A stretch of DNA of 64,000 nt from Sporodiniella umbellata (lineage: Eukaryota > Mucoromycota > Mucoromycetes > Mucorales > Rhizopodaceae), in contig JAIXMR010000016.1 in assembly GCA_025677835.1 (NCBI GenBank), forward strand, positions 1-64,000, written 5' to 3'. The notes under the pieces are model-generated. The model was not told the DNA's origin. It saw only the letters and a program-made list of their open reading frames with translations, and made no database searches. Shown here piece after piece: positions 47,199 through 61,615 of the stretch (its first letter is position 1; each line of letters starts with the position of its first letter). The position numbers and the translations under genes were made by a program.

Positions 47199-50198
47199 AT
47201 GATCACTCATTTACTGAGACAGAACAAGGCCTTGTCTATCGTTCTACCTTCAGTACGCTCTCCTAAAGCGTTTCACAATTCTCGTAATATATCCAAGTGC
47301 TACTCGCCTCCACTTCTTCACCTTGCACCTCGCATTCGCACGTACCATGCAGCACCAAACGCACTAGTTTTACAAAGCCAAGTGCGTTCCATTAGTACTT
47401 TCCCCCGGTTAGCTTTAAGAGCCTTTCGATTTCCAGCTATTGTAGCAGGAACGACAATTACAGGTGCAACCGTAGCAAACAATAAATTGCAAGGTAAGGA
47501 ATTTTAAAGTTTTCAAAAAATAACATTTTCAGACTGGGCAGAAAAGAGTTCGATCTTCATGCAAAGAAGAAAAGATGATCTGGACTCGTTTTTATCTCAA
47601 GCACAGGAAACAGCAAACAACTTTCACATTTCAATACCTGAGGTCAACATACGACTGCCAACTGCTATCCGACAATTGTTTGCTTCAGAAGAAAAACAAC
47701 CCAAAAATCACATATTGAATACTTCTCAGCTAAAAGAAGAAAGTACCAAACAAAGTGAAAAAAAAAATAACACCGAGGACCAAAAAAAGTCAAACAAAGA
47801 AAAAGATCCCCACAATGGAGACGAAAAAGCAGTAGCTGCTGCTGCTGCAACTCTTGCGGGTCTGGGATTGTACATGCGTGACGAAGAAGAGGACGAAGAC
47901 AAGCCAAAGAAAAAGAAAAAGAATGGATTTTCATCACAAGACGAGCAGCTTATGGAGCTGACAAAAAAACTGATTGAAATCCGCAGTATCTTAGTGTCTA
48001 TAGATCACAATGAAACCTTGAAACTCCCTAGCATTGTTGTTGTAGGTTCCCAAAGCTCGGGTAAAAGCTCTGTATTAGAAGCAATTGTTGGTCACGAGTT
48101 CTTACCAAAGTAAAGGACATGATTAGATGCCAAAAAAAAAAAAAAAAAAAAAACTAATATGCTTTTCCAGGGGTAACAATATGGTAACCCGTAGACCCAT
48201 AGAATTGACATTGATTCATACACCGAACTCAGAAGAAGAATACGGTGAATTTCCTGAGCTTGGACTTGGCAAGATATTTGATTTCAAGAAAGTACAAAAG
48301 ACATTGATAGACATGAATTTGGCTGTTTCTGAAGAGGAGTGTGTTTCTGATAAACCTATTGAGCTTCGAATTTATTCACCTAATGTACCTGATTTATCTC
48401 TGATCGATCTACCAGGATATATTCAAATCTCTAATCGCAATCAGCCAGAGACGTTGAAAAGAAAAATTGAAGAGCTGTGTGAAAAATATATTCGAGGACC
48501 AAATATCATTTTGGCAGTTTGCAGTGCCAATGTGGATTTAGCTAATTCCCCTGCTTTGAAAGCTAGCAGAAAGTGGGATCCTCACGGTTTAAGAACAGTT
48601 GGCGTAGTAACAAAAATGGACCTGGTTCCGCCTCAAGTAGGATCATCTATCCTCCGAAATGCAGATTATCCATTACACTTGGGCTATGTTGGTGTTGTAT
48701 GTAAGTCGCCTGATACCTCTTATAGCGGCAACATGACAGAGGCTTTGGTTAAAACAGAGGATAACTATTTCCGGTCTCATCTCGATTTCAACCAAAGAGA
48801 CATTCAAGTTGGAACCACAACACTTCGTCACAAGCTTATGAATGTCTTGGAGCAAAGTATGGGAAAATCCCTTTATAGTATAGTTGATGCAGTTCAAAGA
48901 GAACTCGAAGAAGCTAGATACCAATTCAAAGTTCAGTACAACGACAGAAAGGTAACAGCAGAATCCTATGTAGCTGAAACGATGGATTGTTTGAAACACG
49001 ACTTTAAAAACTTTGCAAATAATTTTGGTAAACCTCAAGTTCGACATGAAGTAAGGTCTATGTTGGAGCAGCGTGTGCTAGATATCTGTGCAGAGCAATA
49101 CTGGAATGATTCGAAGATTGCAGAACTACCCAAGGCTGCCCAAGAAGATATCTACTGGCTTTACAAAGTCGACTTGGCATCTGCAGCCTTGACAAAAAGC
49201 GGAATTGGACGTTCAACTACTCAGCTTGTAGTTGATGTTTTGATGAGTAATATGGAACGACTAGCTAACGCCGAGTCTTTCAAGTATCATCCCGAAACGC
49301 GCAAACACATTATGAACTTTGCAGGTGAAATATTGAGAACGAAGTTTTTGACAACTAGCGATCAAGTAGAAAATACAATCAAACCATATAAATTTGAGGT
49401 AGCTAGACAAGACACGAGCATATATTATTAGCTTTACTGAAACAGAAATTTTTAGGTTGAGGTGTCAGATGTAGAGTGGAATGAGGGTGTGAAACGCTCT
49501 GTTACCTTATTAGAAAAAGAGTTGGAAATGTGCGAACAAATGTCAGCATCCATTAAAACTAACGTTGGCAAAAAGAAGCTACAAAGCGCAATCAACTATG
49601 TTCTGGACTCAGACAAAGAGGAACATCGCCGAAAGCTAGACGAATCACCCATTATGGATACAAAAGAAGAGAGGGAAGAGGAAGAAGTGAAGTCGTTCTA
49701 CAATCCTAAACTTTTAGAAAAAGCTAAGGAAGCTATCTATTTGAGGGATCGATCGATGATCTTAAAGTATCGTATCGCAGCATTAAAAAGTAGACAATGC
49801 AAGACATCAGAAAACAAGCAATTTTGTCCTGAAGCGTTTTTGAATGTAATAGCTGAAAAGCTAACCTACACAGTGAGTTGCTTTTTGAGAGAAGTATTTA
49901 ATGATAATCTAAAACTTTCCCAAAATAGGCTGTAATGTTTATTCAAGTGGAGCTTTTAAACGAATTTTTCTTTCAATTTCCTAGAGAAGTAGATAATAGA
50001 CTGGTATATGAAATGAACCGAAAACAAATCCAGCAGTTTGCAAGAGAAAATCCTCCTATTTTAAGACATTTGGAACTTCAAGAGCGCAAAATGAAACTAG
50101 AAGAGGTTATGGATAAGCTCAATTACCTTGTGAGAAGACAGGCTGATAGACAGTCATCGTCATATTCTCAAAACTCGAAAGCTAATTCTTACATGTAA
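47199..50198 (+). CDS. MGM1: Mitochondrial dynamin-like GTPase Mgm1/OPA1
   Basis: Inner-membrane fusion and cristae-shaping GTPase. Five exons (47199-47493, 47533-48109, 48171-49398, 49456-49872, 49929-50198) join in frame to 928 residues. The N-terminus is a basic, acid-free presequence, followed by a hydrophobic segment (~78-97) and, after a charged stretch, a second Ala-rich hydrophobic segment ([16 protein letters not shown], about 205-220) that fits the rhomboid-cleavage site creating the short form. GTPase motifs: G1 GSQSSGKSS (270-278), G3 DLPG, G4 TKMD. Downstream are the stalk/paddle region and a GED with the family signature [17 protein letters not shown]. Intron 2 contains a 23-base A run. 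The next gene (NUFIP1) ends tail-to-tail 263 nt away. Confidence 0.95.
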
Positions 50199-50461
50199 AA
50201 AAAAAAAAGATAATAATAACAACTTGTCGAATACCCTTCACGCTACACATTAAAGGAATAAACGCATATATATATATGTATTCGTATGTATGTAATCCCC
50301 AGAGGCTTATGTTTCTTTATTTTCTTTACCAAAGAAATTGTTATCAACAATGTATCGAAAGCATTGCAAAATCACACTTTTTTCTTGCATAATTTCTTTT
50401 TCCAAAAGCTTTTTTTTTTTTGTGCATTATTGTTAGTTACTTGCTTATCCAGTTGTTCTGA

Positions 50462-51893
50462 CTAATTTACCTTATAGAGCAAGTTGGGAGTTCTCTTTAT
50501 TTTGGATGTGTGTGGGGTTGTTTTTTGTTTTGTAGGTCTCTCATGTAAGAAGCTACACTTGTCTCCTTTGTTACATCTTCCTCGCATAAAATAAGTGCAA
50601 ACTCTCTTGGGACGATCCTCAGGTAATAGAATCTTTCCAGTTGAAGAAGGATCTTTTGAAGATATAGCATCCCTCTCTGGGTCCATTACATCGTCATCCT
50701 CTTCCTTGTCTTCTTGATCCCTTAAAGATTCTTGTTGTGTCTTGCTTTCAACAGGCCTTTTATTGGGCCTTTCGTTCTGTTGTATTTTCGCTTTACGCTT
50801 CAATGGCAATTCTCCTCGTGCCATCTGTTCTGCTTCTTCTTGTGCCTAAAAAACACATTTAGCTCTGTTGTTAATTGTCTATTTCGTATGCCGTTTTACC
50901 TTTCTTGCAATATTTTCTGGTGTTGGCCAATTCTTTTTTCGTTCAGCAATCCATGCAGCAAGCTTTTCTGGCGTGTCTATTTTTGGTGCGTTATGAGGAA
51001 CAACGCCATCTGGTCTTGATCTAGTGACAAATCAAAACAATTCGTAATTCAATAAGAGGTTAAAGATATAGTTCGTTTTTTTTTTTTTTTAAAAAAAAAA
51101 AAGCTTACGGTTTTTTCTCTATTATCTTTCCATGATACTGCTCTTCGTGCTCTTCCAAGTAAGATTTCAAACATTTGAAATCACACTGCGGACATTTAAT
51201 ATGAAGAAGTTCGTGCTGTGTAATTGCTTGAACACTTTTCAAAGCTCTATTGCAACAAAATTTGTTCCTAGATAGTAAAGAAAAACTCGAGTTATTATAT
51301 ATATACATATATTCAATATTTTTTTTTTTTTACATAGGTGTAGTATCTGCAATAGGGGCAGGGGTTTTGGGCTGTTTGTTTTGTTTCTGTAATGGTGGAG
51401 GCTTCTGATATTGTTGAGGATAATAATGCCCATAATAATTCCATTGTGCCATACTAGCATCACTTTGAATGTGAGCAGAGGCTTGGCTATCGTACACACC
51501 TGTTTGGTAGTTATAGGCATTGACTTGAGCATTGTACGCGCCTGGCTGATTATTGTATGCTACTGGTGATGAATTGTATATTGCAGGTTGAACATTCTGT
51601 GGTTCTGATTGGGTATGATATGTTACTGGCTGAGCAATATAGGCTGTACGATGCTCGTCTTGGGGTCCTGAAGCATTAGTGTAGCTTCCCGAAGGATTAG
51701 TTGCTGAATATGCATTCTGGTTTGTTGGCAAACCCGTGAACGGATCTATTGTTGAATTGTATTGCGAATTATTTTGTTGGTAGTAATGATCGTAATTAGG
51801 GTATTGTGGGCCATAGCCATTATGATTTGAGTAATTGGAATATCCAGAAAAGGGTTGGTTGGTCTGTTGAGAATATGAGTTGTAATTGCTCAT
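50462..51893 (-). CDS. NUFIP1-like zinc-finger RNP assembly factor
   Basis: NUFIP1 (yeast Rsa1) is a scaffold for box C/D snoRNP assembly and binds SNU13/15.5K. Four exons (51893-51334, 51267-51109, 51020-50900, 50845-50462) join in frame to 407 residues. The first exon is low complexity, rich in Tyr, Gln, Asn and Pro (a prion-like region of about 185 residues). Next is a C2H2-type finger (C...H, NKFCCNRALKSV...QHELLHIKCPQC), then the NUFIP core (TPEKLAAWIAERKKNWPTPENI) and a C-terminal CCCH finger (CTYFMRGRCNKGDKCSFLH). This finger-core-CCCH order matches NUFIP1. The short conserved WIAERKKNWP block is the usual snoRNP-binding segment. Confidence 0.88.
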
Positions 51894-52296
51894 ACTGACA
51901 GAAAGAAGGATAGAAGCAAAAGCTTTTGGACTGCTGTTTTTTTTTTTTTATTATTACAGTCCCTTCCCCAATTTAAAACAGCGCTCTTTTCAATTGCATT
52001 AGCATCTCATTAAGCCTGGAATCAAAGCAAAACAAATATCAGTACACAAAGTAGCCATCTGTTTCTCTGAATTTCTTTTGGTAGCTCCTCAAATGTGTGA
52101 GCTCTTCTATATAAATGCTTCAACTATACAACAATGAATAATAGGTGATTTTGTTTTTTAATTTATTTTATTATTTTTTTATAGAATATACAACGTTTCC
52201 AAAACTAAATTATATTGAGGGTGAGGGTACTGTACAAAAACGTATATAAAATTACACAGTTTCTTTTTTTTTTTTTTTTTTGTGAATATCTTTTCT
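51894..52296. other. Intergenic region upstream of NUFIP1
   Basis: Contains the NUFIP1 promoter and the 3' flank of the chitin synthase gene; T run at 52264-52281. Confidence 0.5.
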
Positions 52297-54977
52297 TTAA
52301 CCAGTAAATATCTTGAAGATAAGGTAAAGTGTTGATCCGGTAAATCTGATGACAGACAAACCAGCCACTGACCAAAGAATGAAACCAAGGTAAATTGTAG
52401 CCTTGTTTGCGATACTGATAACAGAAGTATTGGCAATAGCAACAACCAAGGCCAAGTTAGAAACAATCCAGCACAAGACAAGACGTGTACGGAAAGAGCG
52501 GTAGTAGTCCTCTTGCTTTGTTTTAGCGTCGCGATGAGACTTTTCAGGTTCAACCTTCTTTGATAACTCTACTTGAGCGTCAATATAAGCTGCATTAATA
52601 TCCTTTTCTTCTACGGGAACTTCAACTTCTACTGCCAAATCGCCAGAACCATCTTTCTTTGCTTTTACAACACCCAAATCGGTAGCAACTGTGTTATCAC
52701 CCTTTGTACCCCAAGAGACATCGTGTGTGTTACAGAAAGCGTAGATATTAAGAACGTTGGTGTAGCTAGGTGATAGGAGAATATACTGAATGAAGCTGGA
52801 GAACATATGCCAGGGGTCCAAGAACATAAAACTAGATACAAAGTACATTACATAGGTGGCGCAAAGTGAGATGATGATGTTTCTAAATGCAGATTGTTCG
52901 AGCATGCTAAGGAATTGTCCATTCGAGTCTTCTACAACAGTTCTTACACCCACAGCAGTAATCCAGATGGCTGCAAACATCATGTAGATCATCAAAAGAG
53001 CAAAGAAGATCATAGAACCAGTATAAGCGATTTTGGAACCTTGAGGACGGTTACCCATAGCAATGATAAATTGGATCAAGATCAGAATGATATAGATGTA
53101 GTTCAAAATAGTGTGAAGGAGTTCACCCACGCTGGCAGAGAAAGGTCTAGATGTAAGACCATCTTCGGGATTACCAGAAACGCCATTGCCAAGAGCCTTT
53201 GTCAAGATAAAGAAGGTAAGGTAAAAGTTACCCAAAGCAAACCAAGAAAAGAACAGATTATAGGTGTTGTATACATCTTCAAACATAAACATCATTTTAC
53301 GAATGTAAGAGTGATCAGAAGCCCATACTTTACGCCAGTGATAAAGGGCATAAACACCAGCAAAGAACGAACCGTTCAACCAACGTCTTCTTTGAGAAAT
53401 GAATTCATCCACTTTATCAGGCACATCGGTCTCACCATAGGAGTTTGATACATAGTGCAAAACCCAGCTGGCTTGCTTCTTTGCAACCAATTCGTAACAT
53501 AAAATACGATCTTCAGCCAAGTACATATTCGCTGTGAAGATGTCAGCATCTCCACCGTGTTGGGTTTCACCCAAAAAGTACTTTTCCAAAGGACCATGTC
53601 CGTCTTCATGGTTCTTGAGAGCTTCATAACGATAAGCGGAGAAAGCACCAGGCAAGACAGAGATATAGCCAAAGACCGATTCAAGAGGCTTATCCAAGAT
53701 GTTGGACATCTTGTATTCGAAATTTTGGGCTGCGACTAAGGGATTCAAAAGCGCCACACCGCCTGTACCAGCCATTGCACGAATTTCACCACAGGCACCA
53801 GCAATATTAGCGTTGATATCAAAAGCCTTCCAGAGATGATAGATAGAAGTTCCACCTGGGCGTGTTCCCACATCAATCAACACACATACATGGGGCTGAA
53901 TGATAGGGCCGAAAGCTTGGAAGAACCAGCGATGAGAGTTGATTTTCTTTTGGTTTTTTTCCTTGAGACAAAATAGCATCTGGCAAGGCACGACGTTCTT
54001 TGAACCGGCCTTCTTGATTTCCATGTTAGGATCCACCGAGATTTGAGTGGTATATTCGTAAATGTGAGCAGTGACTGGTTTGCCGTGTACAACGTTTTTA
54101 GCCACACCATCTTGATAGACACCAAGAAGAGACAGCACGTTCAATGTACGTTCGTTGATCTTGTTACGGCCATCTGAAACGATACAAACCACTACCTTTT
54201 CCCAACCGCTAGGACCCCACGTTCTTGAACGATCTCTTGTACAAAGATGTGCAATGTTTTTCATCACACCATGCATTGTACGTGTGAACAGAACTTCGTC
54301 TTCCTATTTATTTCGGTAACAAATTGAGTTAGATTGTTAAAAAGCAAAAAAAAAAAAAAAAAAAATAGAAAAAAACAGAAAAAATGGTTTAGTGCGTATT
54401 CTTACGTTGTACATGGTCAAGACGATGAAAAGTTCTGTTTTTCTGTCCAACAACGGTTGACGAAGAGTATAGCCGTCGTTCATGAAATCCTTAGGATCAC
54501 AAGTAGCAGCCGTATATCTCATATGTGTGAATTCCTTTGCTTCCTTCATAGGAACATCATCCAAGTAGGTCTTTGGCACTGGACAGTCCAAAACCAGGTT
54601 ACCTTTTGTCAACTTGACTTTTCTAGCTGTCATAAAAAAGCGTTTAGCTTTGTTTTCATCATCAGAAACAACTTACTTGTTTTGTAACGACGAGCTTGAC
54701 GTGCAGGAGCTTGACCGTAATGCATGTTGGGGGAAGGTGGGTTAAAAGTAAGAGGTACACCCGGGCTTGGAGGGTAAGGGGAGCGATCCATAGGGCTTGT
54801 GGGAAAGTTAGGAGGATAAGGAGATGCTGCATTTAATAGTGGTTGCTGGTCGTAGTGAGGCTGATCTTCAGGATAAGGGTCTTCAAATGGAGAGCGATGC
54901 ATTTGAGGTTGGTTTGAGAACTGAGTATCTTGAAGTGGGAACTGATCATGTTCCGGCTTTGGGCCTCCAGGATACAT
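52297..54977 (-). CDS. CHS: Chitin synthase, division 1 (class I-III)
   Basis: Membrane glycosyltransferase that polymerises UDP-GlcNAc into chitin for the cell wall. Exons 54977-54677, 54626-54406 and 54303-52297 join in frame to 842 residues. The N-terminal ~95 residues are Pro/Tyr/Gln-rich and disordered, typical of class I-III enzymes. Then come the Chitin_synth_1N segment ([15 protein letters not shown]) and the catalytic domain with [27 protein letters not shown] and the diagnostic QRRRW at 478-482. Several transmembrane helices follow (e.g. [44 protein letters not shown]). The residues expected for UDP-sugar binding and for the product pore are present as far as I can see. Phase and splice signals are clean, so this should be a functional gene. 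Confidence 0.95.
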
Positions 54978-57523
54978 TTCGCTGAAGAAAGTTTGGGAAA
55001 CGAAAAAAAAAGAGTTAAAATTATTCTCAGGTACTTTTTATATCTATTTTGATTGCCGTGACACAACAAAATTACTTGGCGATATGAAACCAGCCACACT
55101 AGCTTTCTCTCGCCAATTAAAAGTATACTTTTGGAAAAATCTTTAATAACCTTTTTGTTCGGTTGGTTTTTGCCTTGATCCTACAGAGACATAAGCCATA
55201 CTCGGCTTATTACTATTTTTAAGTAACAAGCTTGGCCCTGTTTCTTTTTGTTTTGACAGCTATCGAAATCAGGCTTTTTAGCTTTTCATAGCTGTTCTAT
55301 TTTTATTTTCTTAAGCAAGTATTAAAGGTCAGTGGAAATCTCGAAATTGTCGTTGGAGTCTCAGAACTATTTTGCCAGAGCATAAAACAAGTATAAAGCG
55401 CTTTTCCATTCTCATACTGAGCGCTTGATTTATGAGCCTTGGGGGGTTTTCTTTTATCTTTAATACAGCTACAAGAAAAAAGGCTGTTGAAACAATATCC
55501 ATTGACTAGTTTTTGGAGATCGTGCGTGTAGTGTAATGTTACTTTTGTAGGCTAAATGCTTCAAACCTTTTTTTTTCTTTTTTTTTTTCACCAGCCTCTT
55601 GAAAACTCTCTTTTGTTTATTGTTCTTTACAATATTCGGATACTAAGCCATGACTGCTACTGATGTGATAAACCAAGAGTTTTCATGTTTGTACTCCGTT
55701 TCAAATACTAATACATGTCCTTTATGAGTAGGTTGCTCAAAGCAACAGGCTAAATTACATAAAAAAAAAACTTGCTCAAAAAAGAAGTTCACGCTAAAGA
55801 TGTGGCGTACTATTTCTGAAAAAAAAAGAAAAAAAAAGAAAAAAAAAGTATAAATATAGATTTCTGGGCTAAAAAACCATCAGTTTTGCAAATTTTATAT
55901 ACAGTTTCGGAAAGGAATTTCGTACACCTGTCACTTGCATTTCTGGACCATTAGAGGTAGTTTTCGGACAATTTTTGGGACGATTTTCTAGCAAAACCTG
56001 TACACCACAACAAAAACTATTGACATACTTTGTTTCGTACAGTAGATTTACATAGGCTTCCCATATAAATAAGTTTATAAATTTTATGTGCAATGCCTAC
56101 ATAACTATGAGTGCTACTACAAAAGATCTTATACGCCTCACTAATTATAGACGATAATGTTTGGTAGCCTCTATTGCTTTAACCTTATATAATCCTTGGA
56201 CGCTAATGCAAAGTACCAAACACCCGATTATACTTAAACAAAGTACAGTTCGTCGTATTGTCCGAAAAAGCTATAAACATTTTATTTTTTTGCCCATCTG
56301 CAAAGTATCGAAATGACTACCCATAGTGTACCTAGACTTTCACCTCTGTCGGAGGCTGCCCAGGCAAAATACCTTCTTTCTGCCCTCAGTCAACTTTAGA
56401 TAGAGTTGCAGTTATCAAGCATGTGATTATATTAATTTACCAGCATTCGTTATGGTATGTATCAGACTTTCATATATTTTGAGCATTTGAAGCATGTTTT
56501 TAAGGTTAAAAAGACCTTAATCATTGAAGCCGCACTTTACAAAACTAACTACACCTTCTACTACTCTACCATATACTAGCAGGCACACGTCAAAAATACT
56601 TTTTGAAAAAATTGCACTCTTCCTGAAGACTCTGACTGCTGGGTTTTGTTTTTTACCGTCGGTCCTTTGATCCAATAAAGACCCTTAAGCAACAATCACA
56701 AAGGTTTGTTGGTAATCTTACCGAGTACGAAAAAGTCCACCAGCGTCGATCAAATCTGTATTACCAGTGTTTTTTTTTTTTTAAAAAAAAAAATAACTAT
56801 TCGAGGGCTTACTTCTCACTGCCGTCTTTTTTTTTTTTCTTGTTCTCTAAAACTCTACATGATGAAATGTTATTTGTCAATTCTCGTATCTCACAGTTAT
56901 AACCCAAGATATCCCTAACGATTTTGAAACTTTTATAGAGTATACTCTTGTCAACGACTCAAGGGCTCCTAGTTGAGTGGTTTTTACTACTACCGCTCAA
57001 ATTTGAAAGCGTCGCTGGATGACTACTTTCAGTATCTATGCTTTCTCATTCATAGCAGTAATAGCTCACATGTAAACCTCTTTTTATTTTTTTTGATACT
57101 GAGTAGACACTTGTTCTAAAGAGCCTATGAATAACTGAACAGGTCTTCCTAATCTATCTTCTAATCTTATTCCCTCTCTTTTTTTTCTTGTCAGTATATC
57201 TTATTGATTTCCTACATTCTGTTTGAAAATACTCTATAGTTGGGCTCGTCTTTTACCAAAATATAAGTTTATAGCATACAAAGTAACAATCTAAAAGTAT
57301 TTGATTGTACATGAATACATTTCAAGACTAGTAAATACGCTGAGTGAAAATATATAGTATCGATTAGCTGGTTTTTGATCAGTAAACAGCGAGCTTCTCA
57401 AACGACAAATAAGGTAGTAAACACTTTTTTTTTAAGCTTTTTATTGTTAGTAATAGAATTGAAGGGTAAACAGCAATTTGGTAGGGGAAAAGGTAAAGAC
57501 AGCTTTGAAAAAAGACTTTTTCT
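54978..57523. other. 2.5-kb intergenic region with a possible mobile-element relic
   Basis: Mostly AT-rich. Around 55902-56400 the sequence begins with an end-like motif (ACAGTTTCGGAAAGGAATTT...ACACC) and continues with a heavily broken frame reading in pieces like an HTH/DDE transposase N-terminus (TTKDLIRLTNYRR, then VRRIVRKSY). I cannot find the matching inverted repeat. T/A blocks occur at about 56769-56792 and 56826-56839. Confidence 0.35.
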
Positions 57524-58744
<1,221 letters not shown>

Positions 58745-59538
58745 TATATTTTTTAACAAAAAAAAAAAAAAAAAATATGTAGAGTGTTTCCACTTCATTT
58801 TACTTGAATTTGAAAAATTCCGCCCGCTTTTTTGAAAGAAACTGACCAATAGCTTGAGACTAAATTCTCAAAAAAAGGTTTAGTTGACTTGAAGCTAATT
58901 TGACTACCGTTTTTTGGTTCCTTTCAAAAACAAGCTTACTTGCCTCTAAATTCAACAACTGAAATCTTAGTTCGTTTAAACAAATTCTCTTTTTTTTTTT
59001 TTTTTTTTTTTGGCTTTCAAAGAGAGTAATAGTAGTCTTAAATTCTAAGAACTCTTTTTTTGGTTTTATTGTATTTCGTTTTTTTTCGTGTCCTTTTTTT
59101 ATTTTATTTTTGTTGAGCTATAGATTAAATAAAGACTAGCAAATCTCTATTTTTTGCTAAAACAATATTGTAAAAGAAAAGTGTAAAGTGTCGTGCTTCT
59201 AAAGAAGGGGGCTGTTATTTATATCGATTAAGAGATATGATGTTCTTGACTAAAACGAAAATTGAAACCAACAAGATCTTAATGTTTATACTGTCATGTA
59301 GATATTCAGTATATTCTGAAAGTTTATGTGCGAACAGATACAGGTCAGCTTTAATCACAAAATACGTGAAGAGAGATTGTTTTGATGAAAAAGAATACAA
59401 TGCGATGGTGAATAGACAAACAAGTAGTTTTCTATCGAAAGAAATGGAGGTACAGTATTTGTCTGGTAGAACATATCAACTGTAGGCAAGTCTATTCTTT
59501 GGTCATATTTTTTATTGTTTGAATAAGACATACCCCTC
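58745..59538. other. Intergenic region upstream of PP2A-C and downstream of proteasome beta-3
   Basis: T-rich runs at about 58990-59010 and scattered A/T tracts; the plus-strand open frame at 59237-59485 has no motif and is not called. Confidence 0.5.
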
Positions 59539-60462
59539 TTAATCCTATAAATTTCACTTGTTAATCTTTTCTTAAAAAGTAGGCAGTGTCGATTATTGTT
59601 ACCTGACGGGATTTGAGACTACGAACAATTACACCAGTGGGTGTTCTATTAAACGTGTTAGCATGTACAGCTCCTGTGAAGACACGAGACACTTACATAA
59701 TATGGACAACCGCTCCCCAGCCAGATAAAGCATCTCTATCCTGGGCGTTCAGCAAAGCTTGAGAAATCGTTTCAAAGAGATCCTCTGGTTCAAGATCCGG
59801 CTCCCAAAGTGATTCGCACATGCCGTATAGATTAGGACCTGCTGTTCCACTGACAACAAAATCTTTTGCAAAATTGATGCATCCGATCAGATCCATAGAG
59901 CAAATGAAGGGTTTGTTGTCTTTCCCTAAGCCTGCAATAACTGGTTCGACAAAATAAGGTCCAAATCTATACAATTGCAATAGCAAAAGTTAAAAATTGC
60001 CTTTTTCGCTCTCTTTTCTTTCATAAACGTTGATAGTTGTTGACCGCTTTGTACCTTTTTTCATATAGAGTTGAAGAGACAACATGGGCAAGAGTCTTTG
60101 GCTCAATTTCCCTATCCTCTCGCATTTTGTACATGTTTGTCTTAAAACGGAATCGGTCTGCTCTATAAAGTTGCAATAGAAAAACGGTTGTATAAATAAT
60201 AGGTGCGTTCAAAATCTGTCTTACAATGTGAGCACATCTGTAGCTAATCCTGGTAATCCAATGTATGTTTTGTCTGTTGCTTTAAAGATTTTTTGAAATT
60301 CTGTAGAAACTGTCATAAACTGAGCCCCTAAGCGCTTATCTGCAGCAATAGCCACACAGTCTTTGCCGACCATGGCTACTACAGAACCTCCATTATATTG
60401 CATGATTGACTATCTGTCGCATGAGATACATGTTTTTTTTTTTCGTAAAGATGATGTACCAT
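59539..60462 (-). CDS. PUP3: 20S proteasome subunit beta-3
   Basis: Structural, non-catalytic beta subunit of the 20S core particle. The match is strong: [24 protein letters not shown] at the start (IMxYNGGxVVAMxG is the family signature), [27 protein letters not shown], and end SLKSRQD. There is no catalytic N-terminal Thr, as expected. Six exons: 60462-60460 (just ATG), 60409-60225, 60162-60055, 59966-59697, 59645-59603 and 59544-59539 (GAT TAA). They join in frame to 204 residues, the usual length. The ATG-only first exon and the 6-nt last exon are inferred from phase and from the fit to the family at both ends; each flanking site is a normal GT-AG. Confidence 0.92.
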
Positions 60463-61615
60463 TTTGAAGTTTTATTGAGAATTATATCAAAAAGAAAAAT
60501 ACGGAAGTTCAATAAGACGCGTAACAGGCAACGTGTCTGAGTTTTATTCACGGTTTTTTTTGGTGGACAAATAGCCTGTCGTTCTAATTCACATAAAAAA
60601 CAAATGAACAAAAAAAAGACCTAGCCCTTAACCAGAATCCTTTCGACTCTTTCCAAAACAAACCAAGTTTGCTTTACCTGTCATTACTAGTCTTGTTTTA
60701 AAGTGATCTTATACGTGATAGAAAGCATCCCAAGTACGAACGTAAGTTTCACAGCACTTCCCTATACATAGAGTGAATGTAAAATGTTAGCACGGTTTAT
60801 TTGTTTTTGGCCATTCCAATACTTGATCATCAACACACTGAGGTATAAGGCACTATTTTGTGTTATGAAGTAAATGAGATGAAACTACTAGTATTGTATA
60901 AGCTCCCTATCAAAGTCCCCACTATTGCGTGCTTAATGGCTAGTATATTCTATTAGCTTCAAAAGAGTATATAACAAGGCTCTAAATCTGATCGGCAGAA
61001 GGCTTCCATACCGTAGATGAAAAGCTAACAATAAATTTCTGACTATAACCAATCTAAAGCCGATGGTCAAATCTAATTTTAGCCCAACACTGCTCTCGAA
61101 AGAAAAAAAAAAAGAACTGCATTTATTCAATATGTCTTTAGAGTTAAATTCCCTACCCTTCAAATTTAAACACTTGACTGCGGATCGTTTCAACAGGCCT
61201 GTCAAAAAGAAAAACGAAAAAAAAAAGTTTTGTCACATTCAAAAACAAGCGTAACCAAGAGAGTAGTTTATAGAGTTAAACAAATCAATCAGTTAAAAAC
61301 CCTGTCATCTTATAGCATTTGCAAATTCCCCTTATGATTTTTATTTATTTCACTACCAATTGAAAGTAAAGATGTATGCCTACATTGTTTGCATTAATGG
61401 ATCTAAACTTTTTCCAGCCAAAAGACCCAAACGACTGTAGCCAAATTTTGGTATTCCGATCCGAGACGTCATACATTACGCTGAGTTTCTAAGGCTGAAG
61501 GTGGAGGGGGGGAACAAGTTACTGTAAGAGTTTTTTTTTTTTTTTTTTTCTTTGCTCCAAAACAACCCCCAACTCTTTATACTCAACTCACCCGTTTTAC
61601 TTACCTTTATTGGTC
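60463..61615. other. 1.15-kb divergent intergenic region
   Basis: Between proteasome beta-3 (minus) and the complex I gene (plus); carries both promoters. T run at 61531-61549. No additional gene supported; a 90-codon minus frame (60933-61205) has no motif. Confidence 0.5.

Noticed and set aside
52894..53448. Plus-strand open frame over the chitin synthase gene
   Set aside because: Shadow of the CHS exon; no motifs, and the opposite strand holds a full glycosyltransferase.
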